NCBI RefSeq assembly: GCF_008326345.1
Contig: NZ_BJEN01000001.1
Span: 806,001 to 870,000 of the forward strand
Reading direction: 5' to 3'
DNA: 64,000 nt
Source: Cutibacterium modestum
GTDB taxonomy: Bacteria; Actinomycetota; Actinomycetes; Propionibacteriales; Propionibacteriaceae
A program made the position numbers and the translations under genes. Below, piece after piece: positions 26,318 to 35,777 of this stretch; the first letter of the stretch is position 1, and each line of letters starts with the position of its first letter. Below the pieces are notes generated by a model that had not been told where the DNA came from, made no database searches, and saw nothing but the letters and a program-made list of their open reading frames with translations.

Positions 26318-27256
26318 ATGACGAAGTCGTCCCCCCGCCGGCCCCGCCCTGCCACCACGCGACAACGACGTAAACGTCGGTCTGCCAACCCTGCAAGGTC
26401 GATTGCCGCCCTCGTGGTGGTATTGGCAATCCTGTCCGGGCTCGGTTGGGGAGGCTATAAGGTATGGAAAGCTGTTGACCCCTTTGCCACGATAGAGCCT
26501 GAGGGCTGCCGAGTGACGGTCTCGGGCCAATCCTACGACCTCGATTTAGAACAATCCCAGAACGCTGCCATCATCACTGCCGAGTCAATTCGCCGTGACC
26601 TTCCGGCTCACGCAGCCACCATCGCTCTGGCGACGGCTATGCAAGAATCGAAGCTGCGCAATATTGACTACGGGGATCGCGACTCCCTCGGGTTGTTTCA
26701 ACAGCGCCCCTCCCAGGGATGGGGAACTGCCAAACAGATCATGGATCCGTGGTATTCGTCAGGAAAATTTTACGAAGAGCTGGTGAAGTTCGGCAACTGG
26801 AAGACTATCAGTGTCAGTGACGCCGCCCAGCAAGTGCAGCGATCCAGATACCCCGAGGCCTATCGTAAGCACGAGCCGCTAGCGAAAGCATGGGCCTCAG
26901 CACTCACAGGCCAATCCCCCTCGGCACTGACCTGCATCAACAGGTCCTCGGAGACGACGACCGTCCAAAAACTCGCCGACACAGCACGCAAGGGACTTGC
27001 ATCCAAAGTCGTCACCCACACAACCGGATCGACGGTGACATTCACCGCCACTGACCCGGTGCTCGTCCGCGCGGCAGTGGCATTGACGATGGCAAGCACG
27101 AACCTTGGGCCAGTCGATCGCGCAACGGTCGCAACGATGAGTTGGAAGGCAAATTCCGAGCACTACGCCTCATGGGGTGCAGCCTCTGGCCCCTCAGCGA
27201 GCCCAGCCGCCAGCGGAACGAGCCGGGTCTCCGGCACCGTGACCGCTCGGAGTTAA
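26318..27256 (+). CDS. Membrane-anchored lysozyme-like protein
   Basis: A 312-residue protein with a basic N-terminus (RQRRKRRSANPARS), one membrane helix at about residues 28-48 (IAALVVVLAILSGLGWGGY) and an extracytoplasmic domain. Residues 100-190 contain IALATAMQESKLRNIDYGDR and SLGLFQQRPSQGWGT, a transglycosylase/lysozyme-like motif common in actinobacteria, with a possible catalytic Glu in MQESK. The C-terminal half is Ser/Thr-rich. Cell-wall remodelling is plausible but not established. The ATG follows the dapD stop by one base. Its TAA abuts the dapC stop with no spacer. Confidence 0.72.
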   Translation: MTKSSPRRPRPATTRQRRKRRSANPARSIAALVVVLAILSGLGWGGYKVWKAVDPFATIEPEGCRVTVSGQSYDLDLEQSQNAAIITAESIRRDLPAHAATIALATAMQESKLRNIDYGDRDSLGLFQQRPSQGWGTAKQIMDPWYSSGKFYEELVKFGNWKTISVSDAAQQVQRSRYPEAYRKHEPLAKAWASALTGQSPSALTCINRSSETTTVQKLADTARKGLASKVVTHTTGSTVTFTATDPVLVRAAVALTMASTNLGPVDRATVATMSWKANSEHYASWGAASGPSASPAASGTSRVSGTVTARS

Positions 27257-28360
27257 TCAGGCTATTAGCCGCTGGGCGGCGGCGTCAATCCTCTCGTCGG
27301 TGGCCGTCAGCCCGATGCGGACATGATCGGAACTACCGTCAACGTAGAAATCGCCAGGAGAGCAAAGGATACCCAGATTGGCGAGTCGATCAAGGGTGAC
27401 CCGGCAATCCTCGTCATGAGTGGCCCACAAATACAGCGACCCCTCAGAGCAGTCGATGCGGAAACCAGCCTTCTCCAAAGCTGACTTCAGCACACCGCGA
27501 CGCAGTTGATACCGCTTGACTTGCTCTAGGACATGGGAACGATCTGCTAGGGCAGCCTGCATTGCGGCCACGACCGGAGCTGGAATCATGAGTCCCGAGT
27601 GCTTGCGCACAGTGAGCAACTCGCTGGTCAACTCAGCATCCCCAACGACAAACCCTGCACGATAACCGGCCATATTCGAACGTTTGGACATCGACAGACA
27701 GGCCAGCAAGCCGGTGACATCACCGCCATTGGCCCTCTCATCAAGGACTGAAACCGACTCCCCGTCCCAAACGAACTCGCCATAACACTCGTCAGAGACC
27801 AAGACAGCTCCCGTGCTGCGCGCCAGGTCCACCCATGCCCTCATCTCGTCAAGGTCGAGGACGCGACCTGACGGGTTGGCCGGGGAATTAATCCAGATAA
27901 GATCAGGCGTGACGCCGACCTCGCCGGGCTCATCAACGGCGACGATCTTGGCTCCAGCAAGCTGTGCACCAACCCGGTAGGTCGGATAGGCGCACGCCGG
28001 GATGACAACAGTCGAGTCTGGGCCCAGACCAAGCTGGCTAGGCATGGAAGCCACCAATTCCTTCGTCCCGATGACCGGCAGAACGCTAGCCTCGTCAAGA
28101 CTGGCGGGCGCACCCCAGACTTGCTTCATGTGGTCCAAGATTCCGGCTCGCAGAGCAGGTGTCCCCCACACTTGTGGGTAACCGGGAGCGTCACCAGCCG
28201 TCGTGAGCGCCTCGGTGACAACGTCCGGGGTCGGATCGACCGGTGTGCCCACTGACAGATCGACGATGCCGTCGGGATGGGATTCAGCCTTGCGCCTGGC
28301 TTCGGCGATGGTGTCCCAAGGAAAGGTGGGCAGACTGGCGGGGACGTTACGGCGGCTCAT
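27257..28360 (-). CDS. dapC: Succinyldiaminopimelate transaminase
   Basis: A 367-residue fold-type I PLP aminotransferase of the actinobacterial DapC family. Seen are DLSVGTPVDPTPDVV at the N-terminus, IWINSPANPSGRVLDLDEM, VLVSDECYGEFVWDG and the PLP lysine in SMSKRSNMAGYRAGF, with the terminal VRIGLTA Arg region. It converts succinyl-amino-ketopimelate to succinyl-DAP between dapD and dapE. Start 28360 overlaps the ferredoxin stop (ATGA); fdxC-dapC is also paired in M. tuberculosis (Rv1177-Rv1178). Confidence 0.92.
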   Translation of the reverse strand: MSRRNVPASLPTFPWDTIAEARRKAESHPDGIVDLSVGTPVDPTPDVVTEALTTAGDAPGYPQVWGTPALRAGILDHMKQVWGAPASLDEASVLPVIGTKELVASMPSQLGLGPDSTVVIPACAYPTYRVGAQLAGAKIVAVDEPGEVGVTPDLIWINSPANPSGRVLDLDEMRAWVDLARSTGAVLVSDECYGEFVWDGESVSVLDERANGGDVTGLLACLSMSKRSNMAGYRAGFVVGDAELTSELLTVRKHSGLMIPAPVVAAMQAALADRSHVLEQVKRYQLRRGVLKSALEKAGFRIDCSEGSLYLWATHDEDCRVTLDRLANLGILCSPGDFYVDGSSDHVRIGLTATDERIDAAAQRLIA

Positions 28361-28677
28361 TCGCCCTGCGGAGGCAAAGCTTCGACGGCCGGATGGTCTT
28401 TGTGAGTCGGTCCAAGCCGTGCAGCACCGCCCGGGGATCCCAGCTCGTTGAAGAACTCGGCGTTAATGTCGAGGAATTTCTCCTGATCGCCGGGTAGGTC
28501 ATCCTCGTAGTAGATGGCCTCGACGGGGCACACGGGCTCGCAGGCGCCGCAGTCCACGCACTCCTCAGGGTGAATATAGAGACTGCGCTCACCCTCGTAA
28601 ATGCAGTCGACGGGACACTCCTCGACGCAGGCACGATCCTTGACGTCCACGCAGGGCAGACCGATGACGTAGGTCAC
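28357..28677 (-). CDS. fdxC: Seven-iron ferredoxin FdxC
   Basis: A 106-residue [3Fe-4S][4Fe-4S] ferredoxin. The N-terminal cluster region is CVDVKDRACVEECPVDCIYE and the second cluster is CVDCGACEPVCP, followed by a long tail (QEKFLDINAEFFNELGSPGG) typical of mycobacterial FdxC. Start GTG 28677 has AAGGAG seven bases upstream. It is coupled to dapC although no redox step is known in that reaction, so co-transcription is probably for housekeeping rather than function. Confidence 0.92.
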   Translation of the reverse strand: MTYVIGLPCVDVKDRACVEECPVDCIYEGERSLYIHPEECVDCGACEPVCPVEAIYYEDDLPGDQEKFLDINAEFFNELGSPGGAARLGPTHKDHPAVEALPPQGE

Positions 28678-28766
28678 GTCTTCTCCTTGTTCCGGCCCTA
28701 ACAAGGGGCCTGATAGACATTCACCGTCATCATAGTGCCGCCTCATGACATCCGCCCCCACCATGC

Positions 28767-28805
28767 GTCGACGCCCACGACCGTCAGTCAGTCGCAGGCG
28801 TCGAC
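28767..28805. terminator. Terminator after pntAB
   Basis: GTCGACGCC (28767-28775) and GGCGTCGAC (28797-28805) form a perfect 9-bp stem, just past the pntB stop at 28825. Confidence 0.6.
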
Positions 28806-28824
28806 ACCAGGTTGCACACGAATC

Positions 28825-30246
28825 TCAGAGAGCAGCCACCAACGCGTCGACACTGGCCTTCGCGTCACCGAAGAGCATCCGCGTGTTATCGGCGAAGAAC
28901 AACGGGTTCTCCACACCGGCATATCCGGGCTTCATGGAACGCTTGAAGACAACCACCTCATGGCCCTCCCAGACGTGCAGCACTGGCATACCCGAAATCG
29001 GAGTACCAGGATCCATGGCGGCCGGGTTGACCGTGTCATTGGCCCCAATGACCAGGACGACGTCGGCGTCAGCGAAGTCGTCGTTGATCTCGTCCATCTC
29101 CATGACGATGTCGTAGGGGACGTGGGCCTCAGCAAGCAGCACGTTCATGTGACCAGGCAGACGACCGGCCACCGGGTGGATCGCAAATTTAACATCCACA
29201 CCCTTGTCGCGCAGCTTTTTGGCGAGCTCGGCGACCGGGTATTGGGCCTGAGCCACGGCCATGCCGTATCCGGGAGCAATGATGACCGAGGAAGCGTCAG
29301 ACAGCTGGGTAGCCAACTCGTCAGCCTTGATCTCAGTGATCTCACCTGCAGGTCCCCCGCCCTCGACCGCCGGGGCATCACCAAAGCCACCAAGGATGAC
29401 CGAAACGAAAGACCGGTTCATGGCCTTACACATGATGTAGGATAGGATAGCACCGGAGAAACCGACGAGAGCACCGGTGACGATAAGCACCGGTATGTGC
29501 AAGCTGAATCCGGAAAAGGCGGCTGCCCAACCGGAATAGCTGTTCAGCATCGAGATGACGACCGGCATATCCGCGCCACCGATAGCGGCGACGAGGTGGA
29601 AGCCGAGGAATAGCGAAGCCAGGGTCAATAGCGCCAGCGGCAGCCACGCGATGCCACCGGAAACATTGGAGAACCAGATGCCGCAGGCAATGATGACGAC
29701 CAGCAGACCGAGATTGATCCAGTTACGACCTGGCAAGGTCAGCGGCTTCGAAGCGATTTTGCCCGAGAGTTTTCCCCAGGCAACCAGCGATCCCGTGAAG
29801 GTAAGGGCACCGATGAAGATGCCGATCCAAATTTCGGAAAGCTGGAAGGTGCTAGCACCGGTTCCGTCTTCAGCAAAGGCGTTGAAACCGATGAGGACAG
29901 CGGCCAGTCCGACGAAGGAGTGCAGCTGGGCAATAAGCTCAGGCATGCCGGTCATCTCAACCTTAAGGGCCTTCCACACACCGAATGCGCCGCCGATAAG
30001 CATCGGTATGAAGAGCAGAACCACGGATACCGGCGAATATCCCGGTAGCTTCACCAGAACGACGATCGTCGCGACAATTGCGATGACCATGCCGAGAATG
30101 CCATAGGCATTGCCCTTTTTAGAGGTCTCGAATTTGGACAGACCGGCCAGGGCAAAAATGAACAGTAGGCCCGCGACAATGAAGGATGCGTTGACGAAGT
30201 TCACCAACGACCCGGCTAGCGGGGCAATAAGAAGTGTTGTCGTCAT
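28825..30246 (-). CDS. pntB: NAD(P) transhydrogenase subunit beta
   Basis: A 473-residue subunit. About nine membrane helices occupy residues 1-260. The NADP(H)-binding domain III follows, with [37 protein letters not shown] and [14 protein letters not shown]. With PntA it couples proton flow to hydride transfer from NADH to NADP+. Start 30246 lies four bases beyond the pntA stop, so the two are one operon. Confidence 0.95.
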   Translation of the reverse strand: MTTTLLIAPLAGSLVNFVNASFIVAGLLFIFALAGLSKFETSKKGNAYGILGMVIAIVATIVVLVKLPGYSPVSVVLLFIPMLIGGAFGVWKALKVEMTGMPELIAQLHSFVGLAAVLIGFNAFAEDGTGASTFQLSEIWIGIFIGALTFTGSLVAWGKLSGKIASKPLTLPGRNWINLGLLVVIIACGIWFSNVSGGIAWLPLALLTLASLFLGFHLVAAIGGADMPVVISMLNSYSGWAAAFSGFSLHIPVLIVTGALVGFSGAILSYIMCKAMNRSFVSVILGGFGDAPAVEGGGPAGEITEIKADELATQLSDASSVIIAPGYGMAVAQAQYPVAELAKKLRDKGVDVKFAIHPVAGRLPGHMNVLLAEAHVPYDIVMEMDEINDDFADADVVLVIGANDTVNPAAMDPGTPISGMPVLHVWEGHEVVVFKRSMKPGYAGVENPLFFADNTRMLFGDAKASVDALVAAL

Positions 30247-30249
30247 AGA

Positions 30250-31797
30250 TCAGGCCTTCCTGAACATCTTGAGCATGCGCTGAGTGACCGTAAAACCGCC
30301 GAAGATGTTGATACTGGCAATGAGCACAGTCAACGCGGCGACAATTCGGATACCCCACGATTCACTGCCGAGCTGGGTGATGGCACCAACGATGATGATG
30401 CCGCTGATAGCGTTCGTGACGCTCATAAGCGGGGTATGGAGTGCGTGGGTAACGTTCCATACCACGTAGTAACCAACGACGACCGCGATGGCGAAGGTGC
30501 CGAACAGAGCGACGAATTCCATCGGGGAGAAGGTCAGCAGGGCGATCAGTGCGATCGACAGTACTGCGACGATGCCAAAAGTTTGCGGCCACGGGCGCGC
30601 TTTCTTCTCCGGAGTAGCCGGGACACTAGCAGTATCGGCCTTGGCGACCGGCTTGGGAGCAGCGGCAACCTGTACCGGAGGAGGCGGGAACGCCACCTGA
30701 CCTTCGTGGCACACCGTCATGGTGCGGACGACCTCGTCGTCAAAGTTGAGAACGAGCTCGCCGTTCTTTTCTGGGGTGGCCAGCTTGAGCAGGTTGACGA
30801 GGTTCGTGCCATAAAGCTGGCTGGCTTGACCAGGCAGACGAGACGGTAGGTCGGTGTAGCCGATGATCGTCACACCATTGTCGGTAACATAGGACTCCCC
30901 TGGACGGGTCAGTTCACAGTTGCCGCCACCCAGGGCAGCAAGGTCAACAATGACGCTGCCGGGCTTCATTGCGGCGACCATCTCGGCAGTGATGAGTTGG
31001 GGGGAAGGCTTGCCAGGGATGGCGGCCGTCGTGATGATGACGTCGTCCTTGCCCGCCTGCTCCATGTATAGCTCGGCGGCGCGGGCGTTGTAGTCGTCAC
31101 TCGTTTCCTTGGCATAGCCGTCAGAGCTGACGCCCTGGTCAGAATCTCCGGTTCGCACGTGCAAGAAGGTGGCACCCATCGACTGAACCTGCTCGGCGGT
31201 CTCGGGACGGACGTCGGTGGCGTAAACCTCGGCGCCCATCGAATTAGCGGCGCCCAGTGCGGCAAGACCGGCCACGCCGGTACCGATGACGAAGACCTTG
31301 GCCGGCGGAACCTTACCTGCTGCAGTAACTTGGCCACCAAAGGTGCGACCGTAGGCGAAGGCAGCCTCGATGACGGCCCGGTAACCGGAAATATTGGCCA
31401 TCGAGGACAGCGCGTCCATCGACTGGGCGCGAGAGATGCGCGGAACCATGTCCATGCTAAGACCCGTGACCCCAGCCGCGGCCAGCTTCTCGGTGAGGGC
31501 AAGGTCCTGGCGGGGATGGAGGAAGGTGACGAGGACAGCTCCTGCACGCATGAGGGCAATCTGGTCGTCGGTGGGCTCGTTGACGGCCAGCACAAGGTCG
31601 GCCTCCCACGCCTCCCCCGGTTCAACAATCCTGGCTCCGGCCTCTTCATACGCGCGGTCGGGCAGAGCGGCATGCTCGCCAGCTCCGGACTCGACGACCA
31701 CCTCGTAGCCGAGTTTGAGTAGGGTGGGAACGGTCGTCGGAGTCGCGGCGACCCGATTCTCACCCGGGAGTGACTCCCGTGGGATTCCGATGATCAT
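30250..31797 (-). CDS. pntA: NAD(P) transhydrogenase subunit alpha (fused form)
   Basis: A 515-residue protein: NAD(H)-binding domain I (residues 1-385, [20 protein letters not shown], the RQDL loop region, [20 protein letters not shown]), a Pro/Ala-rich linker near 390-410, and four C-terminal membrane helices (such as [19 protein letters not shown]). This is the fused two-gene type as in E. coli rather than the three-gene form of many actinobacteria. Start 31797 is set by a TAAAGT box seven bases upstream. Confidence 0.94.
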   Translation of the reverse strand: MIIGIPRESLPGENRVAATPTTVPTLLKLGYEVVVESGAGEHAALPDRAYEEAGARIVEPGEAWEADLVLAVNEPTDDQIALMRAGAVLVTFLHPRQDLALTEKLAAAGVTGLSMDMVPRISRAQSMDALSSMANISGYRAVIEAAFAYGRTFGGQVTAAGKVPPAKVFVIGTGVAGLAALGAANSMGAEVYATDVRPETAEQVQSMGATFLHVRTGDSDQGVSSDGYAKETSDDYNARAAELYMEQAGKDDVIITTAAIPGKPSPQLITAEMVAAMKPGSVIVDLAALGGGNCELTRPGESYVTDNGVTIIGYTDLPSRLPGQASQLYGTNLVNLLKLATPEKNGELVLNFDDEVVRTMTVCHEGQVAFPPPPVQVAAAPKPVAKADTASVPATPEKKARPWPQTFGIVAVLSIALIALLTFSPMEFVALFGTFAIAVVVGYYVVWNVTHALHTPLMSVTNAISGIIIVGAITQLGSESWGIRIVAALTVLIASINIFGGFTVTQRMLKMFRKA

Positions 31798-31804
31798 GAT
31801 GGTG

Positions 31805-31810
31805 ACTTTA
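31805..31810 (-). promoter_or_regulatory. -10 box TAAAGT of pntAB, leaderless start
   Basis: On the minus strand TAAAGT ends seven bases before ATG 31797. Confidence 0.6.
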
Positions 31811-31881
31811 CGGCCAAACGTCCTTGCTCACGACACCGGGGTTGCACGTTTCCCCATGTTGATGGCCATCCCGGATGAATA

Positions 31882-31911
31882 ATGGGGCACCACCGATCGG
31901 CGGCGCCCCAT
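31882..31911. terminator. Terminator after the Pro/Gln-rich membrane protein gene
   Basis: ATGGGGC at 31882-31888 pairs with GCCCCAT at 31905-31911, with further CC/GG pairs inside the loop; it lies 18 bases past the stop at 31929. Confidence 0.6.
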
Positions 31912-31928
31912 CACATCATCGAGGTGAA

Positions 31929-32720
31929 TCAGTTGTCCGGGTAAGGCCCATTCGGGCCAGGGGCCGGATTCCAAGGCTGCTGCTGTGCGGGAGGCTGACC
32001 CGACTGGCCCTGAGGCGGATCAGCCGGGAATCCGGGTTGCCCGTAACCAGCAGTACCAGACGTCCCCCTCACAGAGAGAACGAGTTGCCAAATCTGCGCA
32101 GCAGCGGTCAGCAACACAACAACGAGGAACAACCACGCTCCCGGACGTGACCCCTCGTATCCCGGAACATCCTGTCCCGACGCATTGATAACGCCCCAGA
32201 TCATAAGTAAGAGGACCACCCCTGCCATCACGGAAAGGATGATCTCGTAGGTGCGTGATACCAGCTGATCGGCAACCATCGCAATAACGGCCATAATGAG
32301 GTACGCCAACAGCACGATGACCGTCAGCCACACCCTCGCGTTCCAACCACCGGACAAGGGCGCCGAGTTATCGTACTGGTACGAGAAACTCTTGATAATC
32401 GCGAGGCCATTGAGGGACGTCTTCACGCCATCCTTGAAATCTCCGATCCATGGCAGCAAGAGCATCAGGAAGCTCAGCACCAGCCCCACGACAACCGTGA
32501 CGCGACGCACATTGCCCATCGCGCCTCGGATCACTCCGAGGATGGGATCAGGCTGTTTCGGCCCTTGCGACGCATGCCCCTGTTGAAGCGGCATCTGCTG
32601 CGGGTAGGCGGGGCCTGGCCCCTGAGGCGGATGCCCCTGCCCCTGCGGAGGGAACGGCCCCGGCTGCGGGGGCATCGACTGACCCTCCGATAGACCTTGG
32701 GGAGGTGTGTTTTCCGTCAT
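31929..32720 (-). CDS. Pro/Gln-rich four-helix membrane protein of unknown function
   Basis: A 263-residue protein. Residues 1-60 are a low-complexity Pro/Gln/Gly tail (GPFPPQGQGHPPQGPGPAYP), and about four membrane helices follow (VTVVVGLVLSFLMLLLPWIG, VWLTVIVLLAYLIMAVIAMV, ILSVMAGVVLLLMIWGVI, PGAWLFLVVVLLTAAAQIW). A second Pro/Gln tail ends the protein. I do not recognise a family; the architecture resembles actinobacterial membrane proteins with disordered cytoplasmic tails. AAGAGG lies upstream of ATG 32720. It is a single-gene unit with its own terminator. Confidence 0.75.
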   Translation of the reverse strand: MTENTPPQGLSEGQSMPPQPGPFPPQGQGHPPQGPGPAYPQQMPLQQGHASQGPKQPDPILGVIRGAMGNVRRVTVVVGLVLSFLMLLLPWIGDFKDGVKTSLNGLAIIKSFSYQYDNSAPLSGGWNARVWLTVIVLLAYLIMAVIAMVADQLVSRTYEIILSVMAGVVLLLMIWGVINASGQDVPGYEGSRPGAWLFLVVVLLTAAAQIWQLVLSVRGTSGTAGYGQPGFPADPPQGQSGQPPAQQQPWNPAPGPNGPYPDN

Positions 32721-32848
32721 CCTTCAACCTCTTTCACTGACTGTTGATCGTTGCCGCAACTGCCGGACACAACGGTGAGCCGCGAATGGGGAGTGTCCCA
32801 TTGGGCAGATTCCCATCAAGAACCCGCGTTGCCATTACCTTATCGTTT

Positions 32849-33349
32849 ATGAACGTCAACATCCGGGCCATGGAGGAGCGTGACCTTCCAACGGCCAGCC
32901 GCATCTATAACCAAAGCGCGGTGGCGACCACCTACTCCTACACTTTGGTCGACACCAAGGTGGAGGATCGGCTGTCCTGGTGGCACGAACTAGTGGCCGA
33001 TGGCAGACCGGTCCTCGTCGCAGAGGTCGACGAGACGATGGCAGGGTACGCCACTTACCACCGTTTCCGCGGGGGCGGCGGGTACGACGTCACGGCGGAG
33101 GTGACGATCTGGCTCGACGCCCCGGCACGGGGACGAGGAGTGGGACGCAAACTTATGGCCGAGCTCATCCGCCACGCCCGCGCAGATCACCATTTGCACA
33201 ATCTTCTGGCGGTGATCGATTCGCAGAACGAGCGCAGCATCGGTTTCCACTCGGCGATGGGCTTCACCGAGGTCGGACGACTACCGCACATCGCGTACAA
33301 GCTGGGCGACTGGCGCACGGCGGTATTCATGCAACTGACTGTTGACTGA
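32849..33349 (+). CDS. GNAT acetyltransferase, phosphinothricin N-acetyltransferase-like
   Basis: A 166-residue GNAT enzyme. Residues 1-15 read MNVNIRAMEERDLP, the acetyl-CoA loop is ARGRGVGRKLMAELIRHA at about 95-112, and the PAT-type C-terminal block is NERSIGFHSAMGFTEVGRLP. The family acetylates amino groups of small molecules such as methionine sulfoximine; here the substrate is unknown. ATG 32849 gives the expected length. Confidence 0.83.
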   Translation: MNVNIRAMEERDLPTASRIYNQSAVATTYSYTLVDTKVEDRLSWWHELVADGRPVLVAEVDETMAGYATYHRFRGGGGYDVTAEVTIWLDAPARGRGVGRKLMAELIRHARADHHLHNLLAVIDSQNERSIGFHSAMGFTEVGRLPHIAYKLGDWRTAVFMQLTVD

Positions 33350-33427
33350 ACTTTGTCGGCCAGGGTGTCGTCGATCGTGACCCACCGCGAGACACACGCC
33401 GGAGCACAGTGTTCATCAGGACCTCGC

Positions 33428-33433
33428 TAAGGT
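33428..33433 (+). promoter_or_regulatory. -10 box TAAGGT, leaderless start
   Basis: TAAGGT ends six bases before ATG 33440. Confidence 0.55.
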
Positions 33434-33439
33434 TGCTCT

Positions 33440-33943
33440 ATGACCGCGTACCATGCTGACGCCAGTGATCTTGAGGGCAAGGAAATCCTCACCTGGGAGA
33501 TCTTTGGTGATGCCACCGACGAACTAGCTACCCAAATCCATCATTCAGGGTTCGATCCCGAGATCCTTATTGCCGTGGCGCGCGGTGGCATGATCCCTGG
33601 CGGAGCCCTCACGTATTCCCTCGGGGTCAAACTCACCGACGCCATCAACGTCGAGTTCTACACAGACGTCCAAGAGACCCTCCCCGATCCCCTCCTATTG
33701 GCCCCGATGCTCGACACTGACTCCATCAGGAACAAGCGAATTCTGATCGTTGACGACGTCGTTGATTCTGGGCGCACCTTGGCCTTGGTACTCGAATTGC
33801 TACGCGGCTTTGGAGCCGACGTCCGCTCGGCGGTGCTCTACGCCAAGCCCACGACCATCATCCATCCAGATTTCGTGTGGAAGGCCACAGATAAGTGGAT
33901 CGTATTCCCTTGGAGTGCGAAGCCTCCGGTCGGTCAACGCTAA
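33440..33943 (+). CDS. Phosphoribosyltransferase, probable purine (XGPRT-like)
   Basis: A 167-residue type I phosphoribosyltransferase. The PRPP loop reads ILIVDDVVDSGRTLALVLEL at about residues 98-117; LIAVARGGMIPGGALTYSLG forms the pyrophosphate-binding loop. The late FVWKATDKWIVFPW resembles the aromatic hood of xanthine/guanine enzymes. It salvages a purine base onto PRPP; the exact base is uncertain. Confidence 0.82.
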   Translation: MTAYHADASDLEGKEILTWEIFGDATDELATQIHHSGFDPEILIAVARGGMIPGGALTYSLGVKLTDAINVEFYTDVQETLPDPLLLAPMLDTDSIRNKRILIVDDVVDSGRTLALVLELLRGFGADVRSAVLYAKPTTIIHPDFVWKATDKWIVFPWSAKPPVGQR

Positions 33944-33969
33944 GCGCGAGGCCCCTCGGTCAACGCTCG

Positions 33970-35661
33970 CTACGACAAGACGGTTCCGACCGCAACGACC
34001 ACCTCATGGAAGGACACTGCACCCGGATCAGGCGTTCCCAACGACTTCTCCCCCAACGGGCGCGCCCGACCGACCTTGGCTATCACTTCGGAAGTCGCCT
34101 GGGCTGCCGCGCCGGCGGCACGACATGCCGAATCCCACGCCTGCGGCAGCCGGTTCGAAGACGACTCGAGGGTTGTCACGAAGGGGGCCATAGCGTCGAC
34201 CATCGTCTTGTCACCGATTTTGGCCCCACCCAACCGGGTGACGGCGTTGAGGGCTGCTCCGGCTGCCTGACGAATAGCGTCGTCGCCTACTGGGTCTTCG
34301 TCACCAAGTACCGCTCCGAACGCGGTCAACGCTGCTCCCCACAGCGCACCTGAGGTCCCGCCGGCATGCTCAGACCATGCCGAGCCAGCCGCATTAAGGG
34401 TGGTTGCCGCGCCGGCGCCTTCCTCTCTTACCCGCCGCGCCTCGGCTAGGGCAGCCTGGGACCCACGTGCCATTCCGATACCGTGGTCACCGTCACCAGC
34501 CACCGAATCGAGACGGCCCAACTCGCTGCTGCGCTCCGACAACCTCATCGCCACCTCGTCCAGAGCCTTGACAATGACATCCGCAACATCTTGGGAAGCC
34601 GGGGATCCCGGATTAGCGACCATGACTTGCTCTGCCTTCTGAGACAACGGCGTGGTGTCAAGATCGACCTGACTGGCGGCTCTGCGACGATACGCAGGGG
34701 TGTCGCATGCCGCCAACCACAGCGGCTCGATGACCTCGTCGAGCCACACGAGGGACAGGGAAACCCCGGCCATGTCGAGGCTGGTGACGAATTCTCCTAC
34801 CTGTGGATCAACAATCGTCAAGCCTGCTTCCTCGAGATGACGACTGATGTCATTCCACAGCACGAAGAGTTCCTCATACTTGGTACTACCCAACCCATTG
34901 ACGATCGGAACCACTCGAGTTCCGGGGTTCTCGGGCTGATCGGCCAGCAAGCCGTTGACGAGCATGGCCGCAACCTCGTCTGCGGCGCCCAGGGTCTCGT
35001 CGTGGATTCCGGGCTCACCGTGGATCCCCATGCCCACGCCCATCTAGCCCGGCTCAACCCGAAACAGCGGCTCATCGGCTCCCGGCAAGGTGCAGCCTGC
35101 AAAGGCGACCCCGAGAGAACGAGTACGATCGTTAACCCGGTTAAATACCGCGACGACCTCGTCAATGTCCCGGCCTTCCTCGCAGGCCGCCGCTGTGACC
35201 TTGAAGACCGGCAGGTCGCCAGCGATACCACGACGTTTGAGCTGGCTCTGCGCCGAAGCGATGTCATCAGTAACGAGTAGACAACGAGCGTCGATTCCCT
35301 CACTACGAAGCCGCTCTGCTGCCTGTCCAAAGTGCAGAACGTCGCCGGCGTAGTTGCCAAAACCGATGAGCACTCCAGCACCACGGTCAGCAGCCTTGCA
35401 CACCGCATAAGTCTGGGAAGCCGAGGGGGAAGAAAAGATATTCCCGCATACGGCACCATCGGCAAAGCCGGGACCAACCCAGCCTGCAAAGGCCGGGTAG
35501 TGCCCCGATCCCCCACCAACGACGAGTGCGACCTTGCGGTCGGTACGGGCAGCACGAACAACTCCCCCAAATACCGGCCTCACATGGTTCGGGAACGCAC
35601 TGACAAGCCCGGTGACCGCCTGAGACGGGAAACCATCGGGATTATTCACAAGTCGGGTCAT
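33970..35661 (-). pseudogene. dhaK: Dihydroxyacetone kinase (fused DhaK-DhaL) interrupted by an in-frame TAG
   Basis: Together 563 codons, normal for the ATP-dependent single-chain kinase that phosphorylates dihydroxyacetone. The DhaK domain begins MTRLVNNPDGF at 35661 (AGGAG upstream) with VALVVGGGSGHYPAFAGWVG and VLIGFGNYAGDVLHF. After RVEPG comes TAG at 35044-35046, then immediately ATG GGC continuing in frame as MGVGMGIHGEPGIHDE, a core DhaK motif. The DhaL domain follows (SVAGDGDHGIGMARG and GAKIGDKTMVDAM). A sense codon in the family is simply replaced by TAG, a one-base change. Either the kinase is lost, or translation restarts at the adjoining ATG to give split DhaK halves. Confidence 0.85.
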
Positions 35662-35777
35662 AACTGGGTCTCCTATCATCATCGATGGTGTTTTTCCCAC
35701 ATCACATGATAATTAACGCTTTCATAGCCCGTCCGGCGCCGCAGAAATGCGACACTAGAGCCGACGAAGGAGATCAC

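Noticed and set aside
33541-33560. GGGTTCGATCCC resembling a tRNA T-loop
   Set aside because: Coding sequence of the phosphoribosyltransferase reads straight through and no cloverleaf can be formed.
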